Origin: Streptomyces sp. LUP47B
GTDB lineage: Bacteria; Actinomycetota; Actinomycetes; Streptomycetales; Streptomycetaceae
Direction: 5' to 3'
Length of the DNA stretch: 64,000 nt
Assembly: GCF_001746295.1 (NCBI RefSeq)
Contig: NZ_MJAH01000006.1
Coordinates: 718,187-782,186 of the forward strand
Position numbers and translations under genes: made by a program
Part shown: piece after piece, positions 40,980-49,929 of the stretch
Position numbering within the stretch: the first letter of the stretch is position 1
Layout: each line of letters starts with the position of its first letter
The notes under the pieces: generated by a model
Seen by the model: only the letters and a program-made list of their open reading frames with translations
Database searches by the model: none
What the model was told of the DNA's origin: nothing

Positions 40980-41980
40980 CCGGCCTCCTCCGCGACACAG
41001 CGGGTGCGCTGGGCGCCGAGCCCGGTGACCGACCCGTCCATCACGTCGCCGTCGCGCAGCAGCCGGCCCCAGTGGATGCCGTTGCCGGCCGGGCTGCCGG
41101 TGAGGACGAGGTCGCCGGGAAGCAGTCGGGCGGTCTGGGAGATGTACGAGACCAGCCGTGCGACGCCGAAGATCATGTCCTTGGTGGACTCGTCCTGCAT
41201 GGTCTCGCCGTTGAGTTTCAGGGTGACCTGCAGGTCGGAGGGGTCGGCGATGGAGCCGGCCGGGACGATCCACGGGCCGAGCGGGGTGAAGCCGGGGGCG
41301 TTCTTGCTGCGCAGCCAGTCGGTGCCGATCGGGGGCATGTCCCGGCGGAAGACGGTCGCGCGGTCGGTCAGGTCGTTGGCGATGGTGTAGCCCGCGACGT
41401 ACTCCAGCGCCTCCTCCACGGTGACCCGGTAGGCGGGGCGGGAGATCACCGCGGCCACCTCCAGCTCCCAGTCGGGCTTCTCCGCCCAGGCGGGTAGCAC
41501 CACGTCGTCGTAGGGGCCGCTGATCGTGGTCGGCAGGCCGATGAAGACGTACGGGAGGTCGTCGGCGGCCCGCTTGTCCATGACCGCCGCGACCTGGGCG
41601 CGGGCCTCCTCGACGGTGCCCGGGGCGTCCGGGGCGCGGTGTGCGACCGCCAGGTCGATCACGTGCTGCCGGTAGTTGGCGCCGGACTGGAAGATCTGCC
41701 GGGGCTCGACGGGCGCGTGCACCGTCATCTCCGCCAGCGGCCGCCAGTCGCGCGTCGGGTCCCCGGCGAGGGTGTGCAGCCGCGGCAGCTCCTCGTCCCA
41801 GCGCTCCAGGAGCGTGAGCGTGGTCAACGCGGGTTCGTTCAGTGCCGTGCGCAGGTCGAGCGCTCGGCCCTCCGGCGTCACGAGGCTCGGGAACCTGGTC
41901 TCGCCCGGTGCCGAAAGGGTGCCGATGGCGAACGGTCCGGAGAAGGGGGTAAAGGGTGCCGACGTGGCTGCGGATGTCAC
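40976..41980 (-). CDS. Fumarylacetoacetate hydrolase family protein
   Basis: This 334-residue FAH-fold protein has FQSGANYRQHVIDLA, DWELEVAAVISRPAYRV, AGYTIANDLTDRATVFR and TGSPAGNGIHWGR. It is distinct from the other FAH-family protein of the operon and nearer to 2-oxohepta-3-ene-1,7-dioate hydratase/isomerase types. It is the first gene of the operon, 128 bp from the divergent LysR start. Confidence 0.88.
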   Translation of the reverse strand: MTSAATSAPFTPFSGPFAIGTLSAPGETRFPSLVTPEGRALDLRTALNEPALTTLTLLERWDEELPRLHTLAGDPTRDWRPLAEMTVHAPVEPRQIFQSGANYRQHVIDLAVAHRAPDAPGTVEEARAQVAAVMDKRAADDLPYVFIGLPTTISGPYDDVVLPAWAEKPDWELEVAAVISRPAYRVTVEEALEYVAGYTIANDLTDRATVFRRDMPPIGTDWLRSKNAPGFTPLGPWIVPAGSIADPSDLQVTLKLNGETMQDESTKDMIFGVARLVSYISQTARLLPGDLVLTGSPAGNGIHWGRLLRDGDVMDGSVTGLGAQRTRCVAEEAG

Positions 41981-42022
41981 GGAGATTTCCTCCCGATTGC
42001 GGTGCCACTAATCTGGCCCGTA

Positions 42023-42048
42023 GATTGCAATCAGGGAAATTGATTTCC
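42023..42048. promoter_or_regulatory. Two small palindromes in the LysR/operon promoter region
   Basis: GATTGCAATC (42023-42032) is a perfect palindrome, and GGAAAT-TG-ATTTCC (42035-42048) has perfect 6-bp arms. Both lie between divergent starts, and an AT-rich TATATAAG follows. LysR-type recognition sites are usually interrupted dyads in exactly this position. Confidence 0.5.
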
Positions 42049-42108
42049 TGTATATAAGAATCCAGCCGGTGAATACCGATGGTGCCGGCTCCGGAATTGG
42101 GATGCTTC

Positions 42109-43053
42109 GTGAACTTGGCCAGCCTGGACCTCAACCTCGTCGTTGCCCTGCGCGCCCTCCTGCAGGAGCGCAACGTCACCAGGGCCGGGCAGCGCATCGG
42201 GCTCAGTCAACCCGCGATGAGCGCGGCCCTGGCCCGGCTGCGCCGCCACTTCGACGACGACCTGCTCGCCCGGGTGGGCGGAGGGTACGAACTGACCGCC
42301 CTCGGGCGGGCCCTCCTCGACCGGACCACCACCGCGTGCGACTTGCTGGAGCGCGTCTTCGCCAGTCAGGCCGAATTCGACCCTTCCCGCGAGGAACATG
42401 AGTTCACGCTGATCGCCTCGGACTACGCGGTTGCCGTCTTCGGCACCGAACTCGCCCGCACCATCCAAGCCGAGGCGTCAGGCATCCGGCTCAGGTTCAA
42501 ACAGGTACCGAACGAATTCATCGACAGCACCGGGTCGCTGCTCAGCACCGTCGACGGGCTACTGCTGCCCCACGGCATCATCCGGGGCTTCCCCACGGTC
42601 GAGCTCTACCAGGACAGCTGGGTCTTCCTCGTCGCCGACGACAACCCCGAGGTCGGCGAGCAGCTCACCCTCGACGACCTGGCCCGACTGCCATGGGTGA
42701 CGTACCAACGAGCCTACGACGCCCCCGCCGCCCGCCAGATCGCCATGCTCGGCATCGAGCCGCGCGTGGCGGTCTCCGTCGACAGTTTCCAGCTGATGCC
42801 CCTCCTGGTCGCGGGCACCCGCCGGGTAGCTCTCCTTCAGAGGCGTCTCGCCGACGAGCTGGACGGACTCGCACACGTCCGCATCATGGAACCGCCCTAT
42901 GACGCTGTGCCGATCCAGCAGGCCTTGTGGTGGCATCCGGTCCACATGCACGACGCGGCGCACATGTGGCTGCGGGACACGATGGCCCGGGTCGCCGAGA
43001 TGATGGAGGCGGCCGGTCGGCCTACGACTACGACCTCCTGTCCGCCCAAATGA
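42109..43053 (+). CDS. LysR family transcriptional regulator of the aromatic operon
   Basis: This 314-residue regulator begins NLASLDLNLVVALRALLQERNVTRAG (described in part), continues IGLSQPAMSAALARLRRHF and has a NodD/LinR-like effector domain (FTLIASDYAVAVFGTELA). GTG 42109 gives the canonical LysR N-terminus; ATG 42079 would add ten residues. It is divergent from the nine-gene aromatic operon and most likely activates it with a pathway intermediate. Confidence 0.9.
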   Translation: MNLASLDLNLVVALRALLQERNVTRAGQRIGLSQPAMSAALARLRRHFDDDLLARVGGGYELTALGRALLDRTTTACDLLERVFASQAEFDPSREEHEFTLIASDYAVAVFGTELARTIQAEASGIRLRFKQVPNEFIDSTGSLLSTVDGLLLPHGIIRGFPTVELYQDSWVFLVADDNPEVGEQLTLDDLARLPWVTYQRAYDAPAARQIAMLGIEPRVAVSVDSFQLMPLLVAGTRRVALLQRRLADELDGLAHVRIMEPPYDAVPIQQALWWHPVHMHDAAHMWLRDTMARVAEMMEAAGRPTTTTSCPPK

Positions 43054-43439
43054 GGGTGGGGCTTTGTGCAGCATCGGCAAAAGACACCGCCGAGCCACGG
43101 CCGACGCCGAATGGCGGCCGCCGCGTGGAGCCAGTTTGAGTAGTTCCGGTCCCGTACCAGCGGTGACGATCGCTGCTTGAGCTGCGTGCACCGGGTCGTG
43201 CCCCCGGGATGGGCGTGCAGGTAATCGCGGAAGATCCGCTCGTTCCGACTCCGCAGGCAGGGAGGAGGGCCGCTGCTGCCCCGCTTACAGCCCCTGTGGT
43301 CACGGACAACGGGAGGAGCGGACGGTCCATGGCTTCGTGGACCTGCACCGAGCCCACAGATGGAGGGCACTTCCGGTCCGTCTGTATCCGGCCTGGCCGC
43401 CTCGACAACGCACACGCGGTCGTGCGTCAGGTCGGCCAG
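43054..43439. other. Intergenic stretch between LysR and TetR genes
   Basis: Between two convergent genes I see no supported gene, repeat or strong hairpin here. Short frames lack leaders. Confidence 0.5.
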
Positions 43440-44003
43440 TCAGCGCAGGAGTCTGCGGATGATGGTGGTGGCGGCGCTGATGTCGGTGGGCTGCCCGGTG
43501 AGGAGCTCGCGGTAATAGAAGGACTCGGCGACCCGGACGACGGCGTAGGCGAGGGTCGGGGCGTCGATGTCGTCGGGTTCGCCGATCTCGGACTGGATGA
43601 GCCGGCTGACGGTCTCGACTAGGCGGTCCTGGATGACGCCCTCACGCGAGGTCATCACCCGTAGTGCGGAGTCGGGGTGGTCGGCGACGAACCGACGCAT
43701 GGCCGGCAGTTGTGCGCTGGTGGTCAGCATGGAGTGAACGAGGTCGGCGACCTTGTCGGCGCCTTGCCCGCGGCTCCGGGGATAGATCTGGGCGAACTCG
43801 GTTGTTGCGATCGCCCAGATCGCCTCGCCGATCAGGCGGTCGCGGTCGCCGTAACGCCGATACAGGGTGGCGCGGCCGATGCCGGCCTCGGCAGCCAGCG
43901 CCCGTGCGTCGATCCAGCCGTCCCGCAGGAACATCGCGACCGCAGCACGCAGCACCGGCTCGTCCGGGGGCAGCGGAGGCGGAACCTCTTGCATTTGAGA
44001 CAT
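43440..44003 (-). CDS. TetR family transcriptional regulator
   Basis: This 187-residue repressor has a short TetR DNA-binding domain (AAEAGIGRATLYRRYGDRDRLIGEAI) and a QsdR-type C-terminal domain (FVADHPDSALRVMTSREGVIQDRLVETV in part). The start is ATG 44003, with GTG 44006 just before it. It is divergent from the DUF1295 reductase gene, and GTGTCTC/GAGACAC elements lie in the 70-bp gap, so it probably represses that gene and itself. Confidence 0.88.
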   Translation of the reverse strand: MSQMQEVPPPLPPDEPVLRAAVAMFLRDGWIDARALAAEAGIGRATLYRRYGDRDRLIGEAIWAIATTEFAQIYPRSRGQGADKVADLVHSMLTTSAQLPAMRRFVADHPDSALRVMTSREGVIQDRLVETVSRLIQSEIGEPDDIDAPTLAYAVVRVAESFYYRELLTGQPTDISAATTIIRRLLR

Positions 44004-44013
44004 CACCGCCCTA

Positions 44014-44039
44014 GTGTCTCACCTAATCTGACGAGACAC
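44014..44039. promoter_or_regulatory. GTGTCTC...GAGACAC inverted repeat, candidate TetR operator
   Basis: Arms at 44014-44020 and 44033-44039 are perfect inverted repeats, and a third GTGTCTC occurs at 44050-44056. They fill the gap between the divergent TetR and DUF1295 genes. Confidence 0.6.
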
Positions 44040-44075
44040 ATGCGCATCAGTGTCTCACTTTCGGGGGGAGTTGCC

Positions 44076-45002
44076 GTGGCCACAGTGAGGCGGACAATGC
44101 CGTTCGCGATCTATGTCGTGATGTTCGCGGCCCTTGCACTTCAGAGCGACCTGACGGGGTTCATGGTCTGCAACCTGCTTGTGCAACTGGCCGTCTTCGT
44201 CGTGGGCGCGTGCCTGCCGGCCCACCGCACCGGGTTCATGTCCTACGTGGATGTGGCCTGGCCGTGGGGCCTGGCCCTGATCGGGGTGCAGGTCCTGGCG
44301 TTCGGCGGCCTGGATTCGCCTGTGGCTGTCGCTACTGCGGCGATCTACCTGCTGATGGGCATGCGTATGGGCGCGTGGGCGCTGCGGTTCATGGTGTTCA
44401 AGCGGTTGCCCGGCGAGTTGCCGCGGTACCAGTACCAGCGGCGCCGATGGGAGCGCGACGGCTTCCGCAACGAGAAGGTGTCGCTCCAGGTCGAGATCAT
44501 GGTCCAGTGCGGCGCCAACATCGCTGTGCTCGCGGTTCCGGCGGCGCTCGCCACCGTGCGCCCGGCCGGCCTCGATGTCGTGAGTGTCGCTGCGATCGCG
44601 CTGTGGGCGGTGTTCTGGGTCTTCGAATCGGTGGCGGACCTGCAGAAGGCCCGTTTCGCCTACCGCACCCGACGAGACGGTGTGCGCCGCACCTGCGACA
44701 TCGGGCTGTGGCGCTACAGCCGTCACCCCAACTACTTCGGCCAGTGGATGCAGTGGAACAGTCTCATCCTGTTGTCGCTGCCCGCGCTGATCGACCGCTG
44801 GCCACACCATCACATCGTCTTCAGCCTGCTCACGGCCCTCGCCCTGGCCTGGATCTCCTGGACCACGTACCACATGCTCGTGCACTACACCGGCGCCGTT
44901 CCCGCCGAGTATTACAGCCGGCAACGACGCCCCGACTACATCCGCTATCAGCGCGTCACTAACCGGTTCTTTCCCGGGCCCCGACGGACCACTCATCAGT
45001 GA
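44076..45002 (+). CDS. DUF1295 family membrane protein (steroid 5-alpha-reductase-like)
   Basis: This 308-residue polytopic membrane protein has about six or seven transmembrane segments and the C-terminal motif LWRYSRHPNYFGQWMQW shared with steroid reductases and isoprenylcysteine methyltransferases. It probably reduces a double bond in a lipid using NADPH. GTG 44076 has GGGGGGAG 5 bp upstream. It is controlled, by position, by the divergent QsdR-type TetR protein. Confidence 0.87.
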   Translation: MATVRRTMPFAIYVVMFAALALQSDLTGFMVCNLLVQLAVFVVGACLPAHRTGFMSYVDVAWPWGLALIGVQVLAFGGLDSPVAVATAAIYLLMGMRMGAWALRFMVFKRLPGELPRYQYQRRRWERDGFRNEKVSLQVEIMVQCGANIAVLAVPAALATVRPAGLDVVSVAAIALWAVFWVFESVADLQKARFAYRTRRDGVRRTCDIGLWRYSRHPNYFGQWMQWNSLILLSLPALIDRWPHHHIVFSLLTALALAWISWTTYHMLVHYTGAVPAEYYSRQRRPDYIRYQRVTNRFFPGPRRTTHQ

Positions 45003-45408
45003 GCCCATCCGAGTGCCCCATCCGTGCGAGGCAGAGCGGCGGTCACGGGCGCCGTGTGCCGGGCGTGTCAGCGTCCTCGCGGTCTCGAACGGTGAGCCCC
45101 ACCGGCCCTCGAGCCGGACCTCCGGCGAGCCGGGGTCCTCGGTGAGGGTGTCCCACCCCCACAGCGATTCTCGACCGCCCCCTGCACCGCTGCCGACTCG
45201 CCTCCATCGATGCCAGCAGCCAACGGCTCAACAACCGCCTCCAGGCCATCGAACGGGAAACCGGCGCGGCCTGATCGGTACGGCCCGGAAAGCACCCTGC
45301 TGACAAGGGAGTTGGCATCTATCACAAGCTTGTGGCCAAGGGCGGCTACCCGGTGTCACCACCGACTACGGGCCAGAGCGGTTCGTCTTACAGTCCCGCA
45401 CGCGAAGA
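45003..45408. other. Gene-poor stretch with a coding-like tail fragment
   Basis: A plus-strand frame near 45170-45275 ends RLASIDASSQRLNNRLQAIE and RETGAA before a stop, which looks like the C-terminus of a decayed gene of unknown family. No start or domain is visible. The remainder is featureless. Confidence 0.3.
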
Positions 45409-46044
45409 TCACCGTTGTGGTGAGGTGAGGACGCCCCGCGAGAGAGCGACGGTGACGGCTGCGGTGCGGTCGTTGACACCCAGCTTGACGAACGTTCGCA
45501 GCAGGTGCGTCTTCACTGTCGCTTCGCCGATGTACAGCTGCCGACCGATCTCGCCGTTGGACAGACCTTGCGCGACGAGGCCGAGTACCTGAACCTCACG
45601 GGGGGTCAGCTGCTCCCCGGCCGGCGCCTGAAGGTGAGTCAGCAGCCGGGCGGCCACCGGCGGGGCGAGGACGGTTTCGCCGCGGGCCGCCGCCCGGATC
45701 GCGTCGGTCAGGGTTCCGATCGGGGTGTCCTTGAGGAGGTAACCGGTGGCGCCGGCCTCGATCGCCGGCAGGATGTCGGCGTCACCTTCATAGGTGGTCA
45801 GCACGAGCACGCGGATGCCGGGGTGCTCCTGGCGGATGCGCGCCGTCGCGGTGGCGCCATCGGTGCCCGGCATCCGCAGGTCCATCAGGACGACGTCCGG
45901 GTGCGTGGCGGAGGCGAGGACGATCGCCTCGTCGCCGGAGCCGGCCTCGCCCACGACCCGCAGGTCGTCGTAGGCCTCGAGCATGCCGCGGAGGCCGAAG
46001 CGTACGACGGGGTGGTCATCGACGATCAGGATGTTGACGGTCAT
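45409..46044 (-). CDS. NarL/LuxR-type response regulator
   Basis: This 211-residue two-domain protein has a receiver with phospho-acceptor Asp55 (DVVLMDLRMPG), acidic pair in LIVDDHP, conserved Thr in VLTTY and Lys in LLKDTP. The C-terminal LuxR helix-turn-helix reads LTPREVQVLGLVAQGLSNGE then IGRQLYIGEATVKTHL. It begins 18 bp after the histidine kinase stop, forming one operon with it. Confidence 0.93.
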   Translation of the reverse strand: MTVNILIVDDHPVVRFGLRGMLEAYDDLRVVGEAGSGDEAIVLASATHPDVVLMDLRMPGTDGATATARIRQEHPGIRVLVLTTYEGDADILPAIEAGATGYLLKDTPIGTLTDAIRAAARGETVLAPPVAARLLTHLQAPAGEQLTPREVQVLGLVAQGLSNGEIGRQLYIGEATVKTHLLRTFVKLGVNDRTAAVTVALSRGVLTSPQR

Positions 46045-46062
46045 CGAGCCGGTTCCGCCTGC

Positions 46063-47310
46063 TCAGTGGTCGGGTGTGGAGCTGAGATCACGCACAGGCC
46101 GTAGGCTACGCGCCGCCTGCTCGCTCTGGGGCATCGGCAGTTCTACCCGCACCGTGCTGCCCTGGCCGGGAGTCGATCGCACCGTGCAGGTTCCTCCCAG
46201 GGTGGTGGCGCGGCTGCGAATGCCGAGCAGGCCGTATCCACCTCGGATGGTGGCCGGGTCGAAGCCCTGGCCGTCATCGGTCACGTTCAGTGTCATGAGG
46301 CCGTCTTCGTGGCCCAGTTCGATCCGCACTGTTGTGGCGCCGGCGTGCTTGCCGACGTTGGCCAGGGCCTCCTGCGCGGTGCGCAGCAGGGCGATGTCGG
46401 TGCCGGTAGGTGCGCCGGACCGCTCGCCGACGATGGACACCTCGACGCGCGTACCCGTGTCGCGGGTATGCCGGGCGGCGAGCCGGTCCAGCGCATCCGC
46501 GAGGCTGCGGCCGGTCAGGTCGACCGGCGCCAGTGCGGCGATCAGCGAGCGTGCCTCCGCGAGGTTCTCGCGGGCGGTCTTTTCCAGGATGTCGAGCTGG
46601 CCGTCGGCGGCCGTCGGATCACGGGGCAGGGTCGTGCGTGCTGCCTGGGCGAGCATGAGGATGCTGGTGAAGCCCTGTGCCAGGGTGTCGTGGATCTCGG
46701 CGGCCAGGCGTTCCCGTTCGGCGTGGACGCCTGCCTCGTGGCCCGCGCGTTCCAGTGCGGCCCGTGTCCGGGTCAGTTCCTCGATCAGCGCGGCCCGCTT
46801 GCGGTTCTGCTCGCGGATGCCGGTCAGATAGGCGCCCACGAGGACCGTGACGGTCATGGGTACCAGCACGCTCACGCCGACCATCGCCAGCGTGTAGCGG
46901 CTGACTCCGACCCGCGCCACCATGGCCCAGGCGAGTTCGGCGTAGAGGATCAACAGCAGCGGTATACGTACCCGCCACCTCGCGACCATGACGAACAGCT
47001 GTGGGCAGAGCGCGAACAGCAGTGCGCCACCCATCGGGGCGATGGCGAGCAGAAGCGGGAACGCGACCGCCAGGGCGGCGAAGTAGGCCACCCCCCAACG
47101 CTCGTCGCGGTTTTCCATGGCCTGCGGTGCGACAAAGGCGTACCAGGCGACGATGACGACGAGCGTAAAGAGGGCAAGCAGGCGTTGTCCGAGCGCCACG
47201 GTGACGTCGGCCGCTATGGCGACGGCAAGGGGTATCGCGACGGCGCCGACGAGGACATGCCATCCGGCGCGGTAGCGGTATCCGAAGTCGACGGTGCTGC
47301 GTACTGCCAC
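46063..47310 (-). CDS. Two-component sensor histidine kinase (NarL partner, HisKA_3)
   Basis: This 415-residue membrane kinase has five or six transmembrane segments in residues 18-165, a coiled segment, the phospho-acceptor His207 in ERLAAEIHDTLAQG, and an ATPase domain with DDGQGFD and GGYGLLGIRSRA. The start is GTG 47310 with a GAAGG leader. It phosphorylates the response regulator encoded next to it. It faces the small membrane protein and molybdoenzyme genes, which are possible targets. Confidence 0.92.
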   Translation of the reverse strand: MAVRSTVDFGYRYRAGWHVLVGAVAIPLAVAIAADVTVALGQRLLALFTLVVIVAWYAFVAPQAMENRDERWGVAYFAALAVAFPLLLAIAPMGGALLFALCPQLFVMVARWRVRIPLLLILYAELAWAMVARVGVSRYTLAMVGVSVLVPMTVTVLVGAYLTGIREQNRKRAALIEELTRTRAALERAGHEAGVHAERERLAAEIHDTLAQGFTSILMLAQAARTTLPRDPTAADGQLDILEKTARENLAEARSLIAALAPVDLTGRSLADALDRLAARHTRDTGTRVEVSIVGERSGAPTGTDIALLRTAQEALANVGKHAGATTVRIELGHEDGLMTLNVTDDGQGFDPATIRGGYGLLGIRSRATTLGGTCTVRSTPGQGSTVRVELPMPQSEQAARSLRPVRDLSSTPDH

Positions 47311-47525
47311 GCCTGCCCACCTTCGCCCGCCGAGATCCAGCCGCCAGTTTACGGGCGCCCACATCCAGGGTGCCGGGCTCGACGCCGAGGAACGTCCACG
47401 CACCGGTGGAGCCGTGCGTACGTCGATCGGTGGACAACGGAGTCCAACCAAGCGTTGTCGCCGCCGCCCCTCAGAACCGTCACGCTCGTTGTCGAGAACA
47501 TCGGCTCCGCACCTGGAGGTACCCC

Positions 47526-47729
47526 TTGAAGAAGAACTGGTTCGTCCTCGGCCTCGGCGCACTGCTGGCCTTTATCGGCGTGGGCTGGACCTTGCAGGGA
47601 CTCGACGTCATGAAGGGCTCGGCGATGAGCGGCGTGACGCTGTGGGCGGTCGTCGGGCCGATCGTGGCGATCGCCGGTCTCGTCGTGCTGGGTGTCGGAT
47701 TCGCCCGGCTACGCCGGGTGGGCCGATAA
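47526..47729 (+). CDS. Small two-helix membrane protein
   Basis: This 67-residue protein begins at TTG 47526 with GGAGG six bases upstream. It contains two hydrophobic helices (WFVLGLGALLAFIGVGWTL and LWAVVGPIVAIAGLVVLGVG) and a basic tail. I do not recognise a family. It lies 11 bp before the molybdoenzyme gene and is likely cotranscribed with it; its divergent neighbour is the histidine kinase. Confidence 0.65.
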   Translation: MKKNWFVLGLGALLAFIGVGWTLQGLDVMKGSAMSGVTLWAVVGPIVAIAGLVVLGVGFARLRRVGR

Positions 47730-47740
47730 GCGCCGATCAG

Positions 47741-49429
47741 ATGTCCGGTATCGACATGGAGACTCAGAAGACAGATCGGCCGACACCGGGAAGACCGCCC
47801 AAGCAGTGGTACGGCGAGCTTGCCGGCGTTGCGGCCACCGCACTCGCCCTGGGCCTCGGTGAGCTGGTGGCAGCCGCGACGGGCGGGCCCTCAGCGCCCC
47901 TCGTAGCGGTGGGTGGCGTCGCCGTGGACGCCGCGCCGACTCCGGTCAAGGAGTTCGCCGTCGCGGTGTTTTACACGTACGACAAGCTGGCGCTGCAGGC
48001 GGGAATCGTGCTGGTGCTGGCGGTCTTCGCCGCGTTCATCGGTGTACTGGCGATGCGCCGGCTCTGGTACGGGCTGGCCGGCGTCGCTGTGTTCGGGATG
48101 ATCGGCGTACTCGCGTCAGCCACCCGGCCCAGCGCCACGTGGGCGTACCCGCTGCCGACAGTGGCCGGTGCACTGGCCGCTGCGGGCCTTCTGGTGCTGC
48201 TGCGCCGCACCCTGCCGCGCCGTGCTGCGGTATCGGCGCAGGACCTGGGGGACGACATCGGCCCGGACACGGACGTGGCGGCACAGGGAACCCACGCCCC
48301 CGTGCAGGGAGCCAGTTCACCGTCGTCGAAGGCCGGCATCTCGGTGCTGGACGGCGCGGGACGGCCGCCGGGCCGACGTCGGTTTCTCGCGCTGGCGGTC
48401 GGGGCGATCGGTGCGGCCGCGGTGGCCGTACCGGGCGGACGCCGGCTCTGGGCACAGCGTGTGGCCGCGGCGCGGGCTGCAGTAGTTCTTCCGCCGCCGT
48501 CGAGCCCGGCACCGCCGCTGCCCGCCAAGGTCTCCGTCGGCGTTTCCGGAGTGGAGCCGTTCGTGACCAGGGCCGCGGACTTCTACCGGATCGACACTGC
48601 TTTGACGGTGCCGCAGATGGAACCGAAGGACTGGCGGCTGAGGATTCATGGCCGGGTGAAACGGCCGCTGACGCTGACGTACGAGCAATTGCTGGCACGG
48701 CCGATGGTGGAGCGGTACATCACGCTGGCGTGTGTGTCCAATGAGGTCGGTGGCGAGTTGGTCGGCAACGCGCGGTGGTTGGGGGTACCGATCAAGGATC
48801 TGCTGGATGAAGTCGAGCCGGATGACAGGGCGGATCAGGTGGTGAGCCGTTCCGTGGATGGCTACACCGCCGGTACGCCGACGGCGGCGTTGCGCGACGG
48901 GCGCGACGCGTTGCTGGCGGTCGGGATGAACGGGGAGCCACTGCCGGTCGAGCACGGGTTCCCGGTCCGGATGGTGGTGCCCGGGCTGTACGGATACGTA
49001 TCGGCGACGAAGTGGCTGACGGAGCTGGAACTGAGTCGTTTCTCGGACTTCAGCGCCTATTGGGTACGGCGGGATTACGCGGCGCTGGCTCCGGTGAAGA
49101 CCCAGTCGCGGATCGACACACCGGCCGCGGGCAAGCGTCTGAAACAGGGGCAAGTGATGGTGGCCGGGGTGGCGTGGGCGCAACATCGTGGGGTGTCCGC
49201 GGTGGAGGTCCGCGTGGATGACGGCCCGTGGCAGCAGGCACAGCTCGCGGCGGTGCCGTCGGTGGACACCTGGCGGCAGTGGAGCTGGCCGTGGCAGGCG
49301 ACGCCCGGCGAGCATCGGCTGCAAGTACGCGCCACCGACAACACCGGCCAGGTGCAGACAGGACAGGTGCACGAGCCGTTGCCCGACGGGGCGACCGGCC
49401 GGCACACGATCAAGGTCACGGTTGCCTGA
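47741..49429 (+). CDS. Membrane-anchored sulfite-oxidase-family molybdopterin oxidoreductase
   Basis: This 562-residue protein has about four N-terminal transmembrane segments (near residues 25-47, 86-105, 109-126, 138-154), then a twin-arginine-like stretch (GRRRFLALAVGAIGAAA), and a periplasm-facing catalytic region from about 260. Cys331 in YITLACVSNEVGG is the molybdenum ligand. LTLTYEQLLARP and GFPVRMVVPGLYGY are standard SUOX-fold motifs, and the C-terminus is a Mo-co dimerisation Ig-like domain. It probably oxidises sulfite or reduces an oxidised amino acid or S-oxide; the physiological substrate is unknown. Confidence 0.88.
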   Translation: MSGIDMETQKTDRPTPGRPPKQWYGELAGVAATALALGLGELVAAATGGPSAPLVAVGGVAVDAAPTPVKEFAVAVFYTYDKLALQAGIVLVLAVFAAFIGVLAMRRLWYGLAGVAVFGMIGVLASATRPSATWAYPLPTVAGALAAAGLLVLLRRTLPRRAAVSAQDLGDDIGPDTDVAAQGTHAPVQGASSPSSKAGISVLDGAGRPPGRRRFLALAVGAIGAAAVAVPGGRRLWAQRVAAARAAVVLPPPSSPAPPLPAKVSVGVSGVEPFVTRAADFYRIDTALTVPQMEPKDWRLRIHGRVKRPLTLTYEQLLARPMVERYITLACVSNEVGGELVGNARWLGVPIKDLLDEVEPDDRADQVVSRSVDGYTAGTPTAALRDGRDALLAVGMNGEPLPVEHGFPVRMVVPGLYGYVSATKWLTELELSRFSDFSAYWVRRDYAALAPVKTQSRIDTPAAGKRLKQGQVMVAGVAWAQHRGVSAVEVRVDDGPWQQAQLAAVPSVDTWRQWSWPWQATPGEHRLQVRATDNTGQVQTGQVHEPLPDGATGRHTIKVTVA

Positions 49430-49442
49430 GCATTTCTCGCCG

Positions 49443-49458
49443 GGCGGGGGTTCCCGCC
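49443..49458 (+). terminator. Weak hairpin after the molybdoenzyme gene
   Basis: Arms GGCGGG and CCCGCC with a 4-nt loop lie 13 bp after the stop. There is no U tract. Confidence 0.35.
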
Positions 49459-49929
49459 TGAAAGCTCGAATCTTCAAAGGGCTGCGGCCGTCGGCGCGGT
49501 GAGCGACTGGGCTGCTCACCGAACACCGAAGTGGCCCGTCGGCGGATGGTCTTGGGGTCGGACAACTGCTCGCTACCAGCATGAGTAGGAGATCCACAGC
49601 GGCTCGCGAGCCTGCCCCCAACCGCGTCGGCACAGAGCACGGGCGCAAGGTGCCACTGCCCGAGCACACCTGGCAGGAGGCTGGTTGGTGCCTCACGTTC
49701 GAGGCGATCCCGAGCTTTCCCGGCAAGCGAGGTGACCGGTCGAGCAGGACGATCGTCATCTACCCGCGATGTGGTTGGACGACGAATCGAGCCTTGTGGT
49801 CGACGCGGTCAAGAGGAAGGGAGGACAGTGCGGCGATCTCGCCGCCGGGGCCGGGGCCGGGGCCGGGCGCCCACGCAGGCAGCGGAGACGCCCGCCTGCG
49901 CGTCGCAGTCCGGCGGCCCCGGCCCTCCC
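49459..49929. other. Intergenic stretch, no supported gene
   Basis: A plus-strand frame from about 49581 encodes PLPEHTWQEAGWCLTFEAIP and similar, but with no leader or known domain. A short (CCGGGG)3-type tandem lies near 49845-49870. I annotate no gene. Confidence 0.35.

Noticed and set aside
49845..49870. (CCGGGG)n tandem as a functional repeat
   Set aside because: Only about three units; ordinary for GC-rich intergenic DNA.
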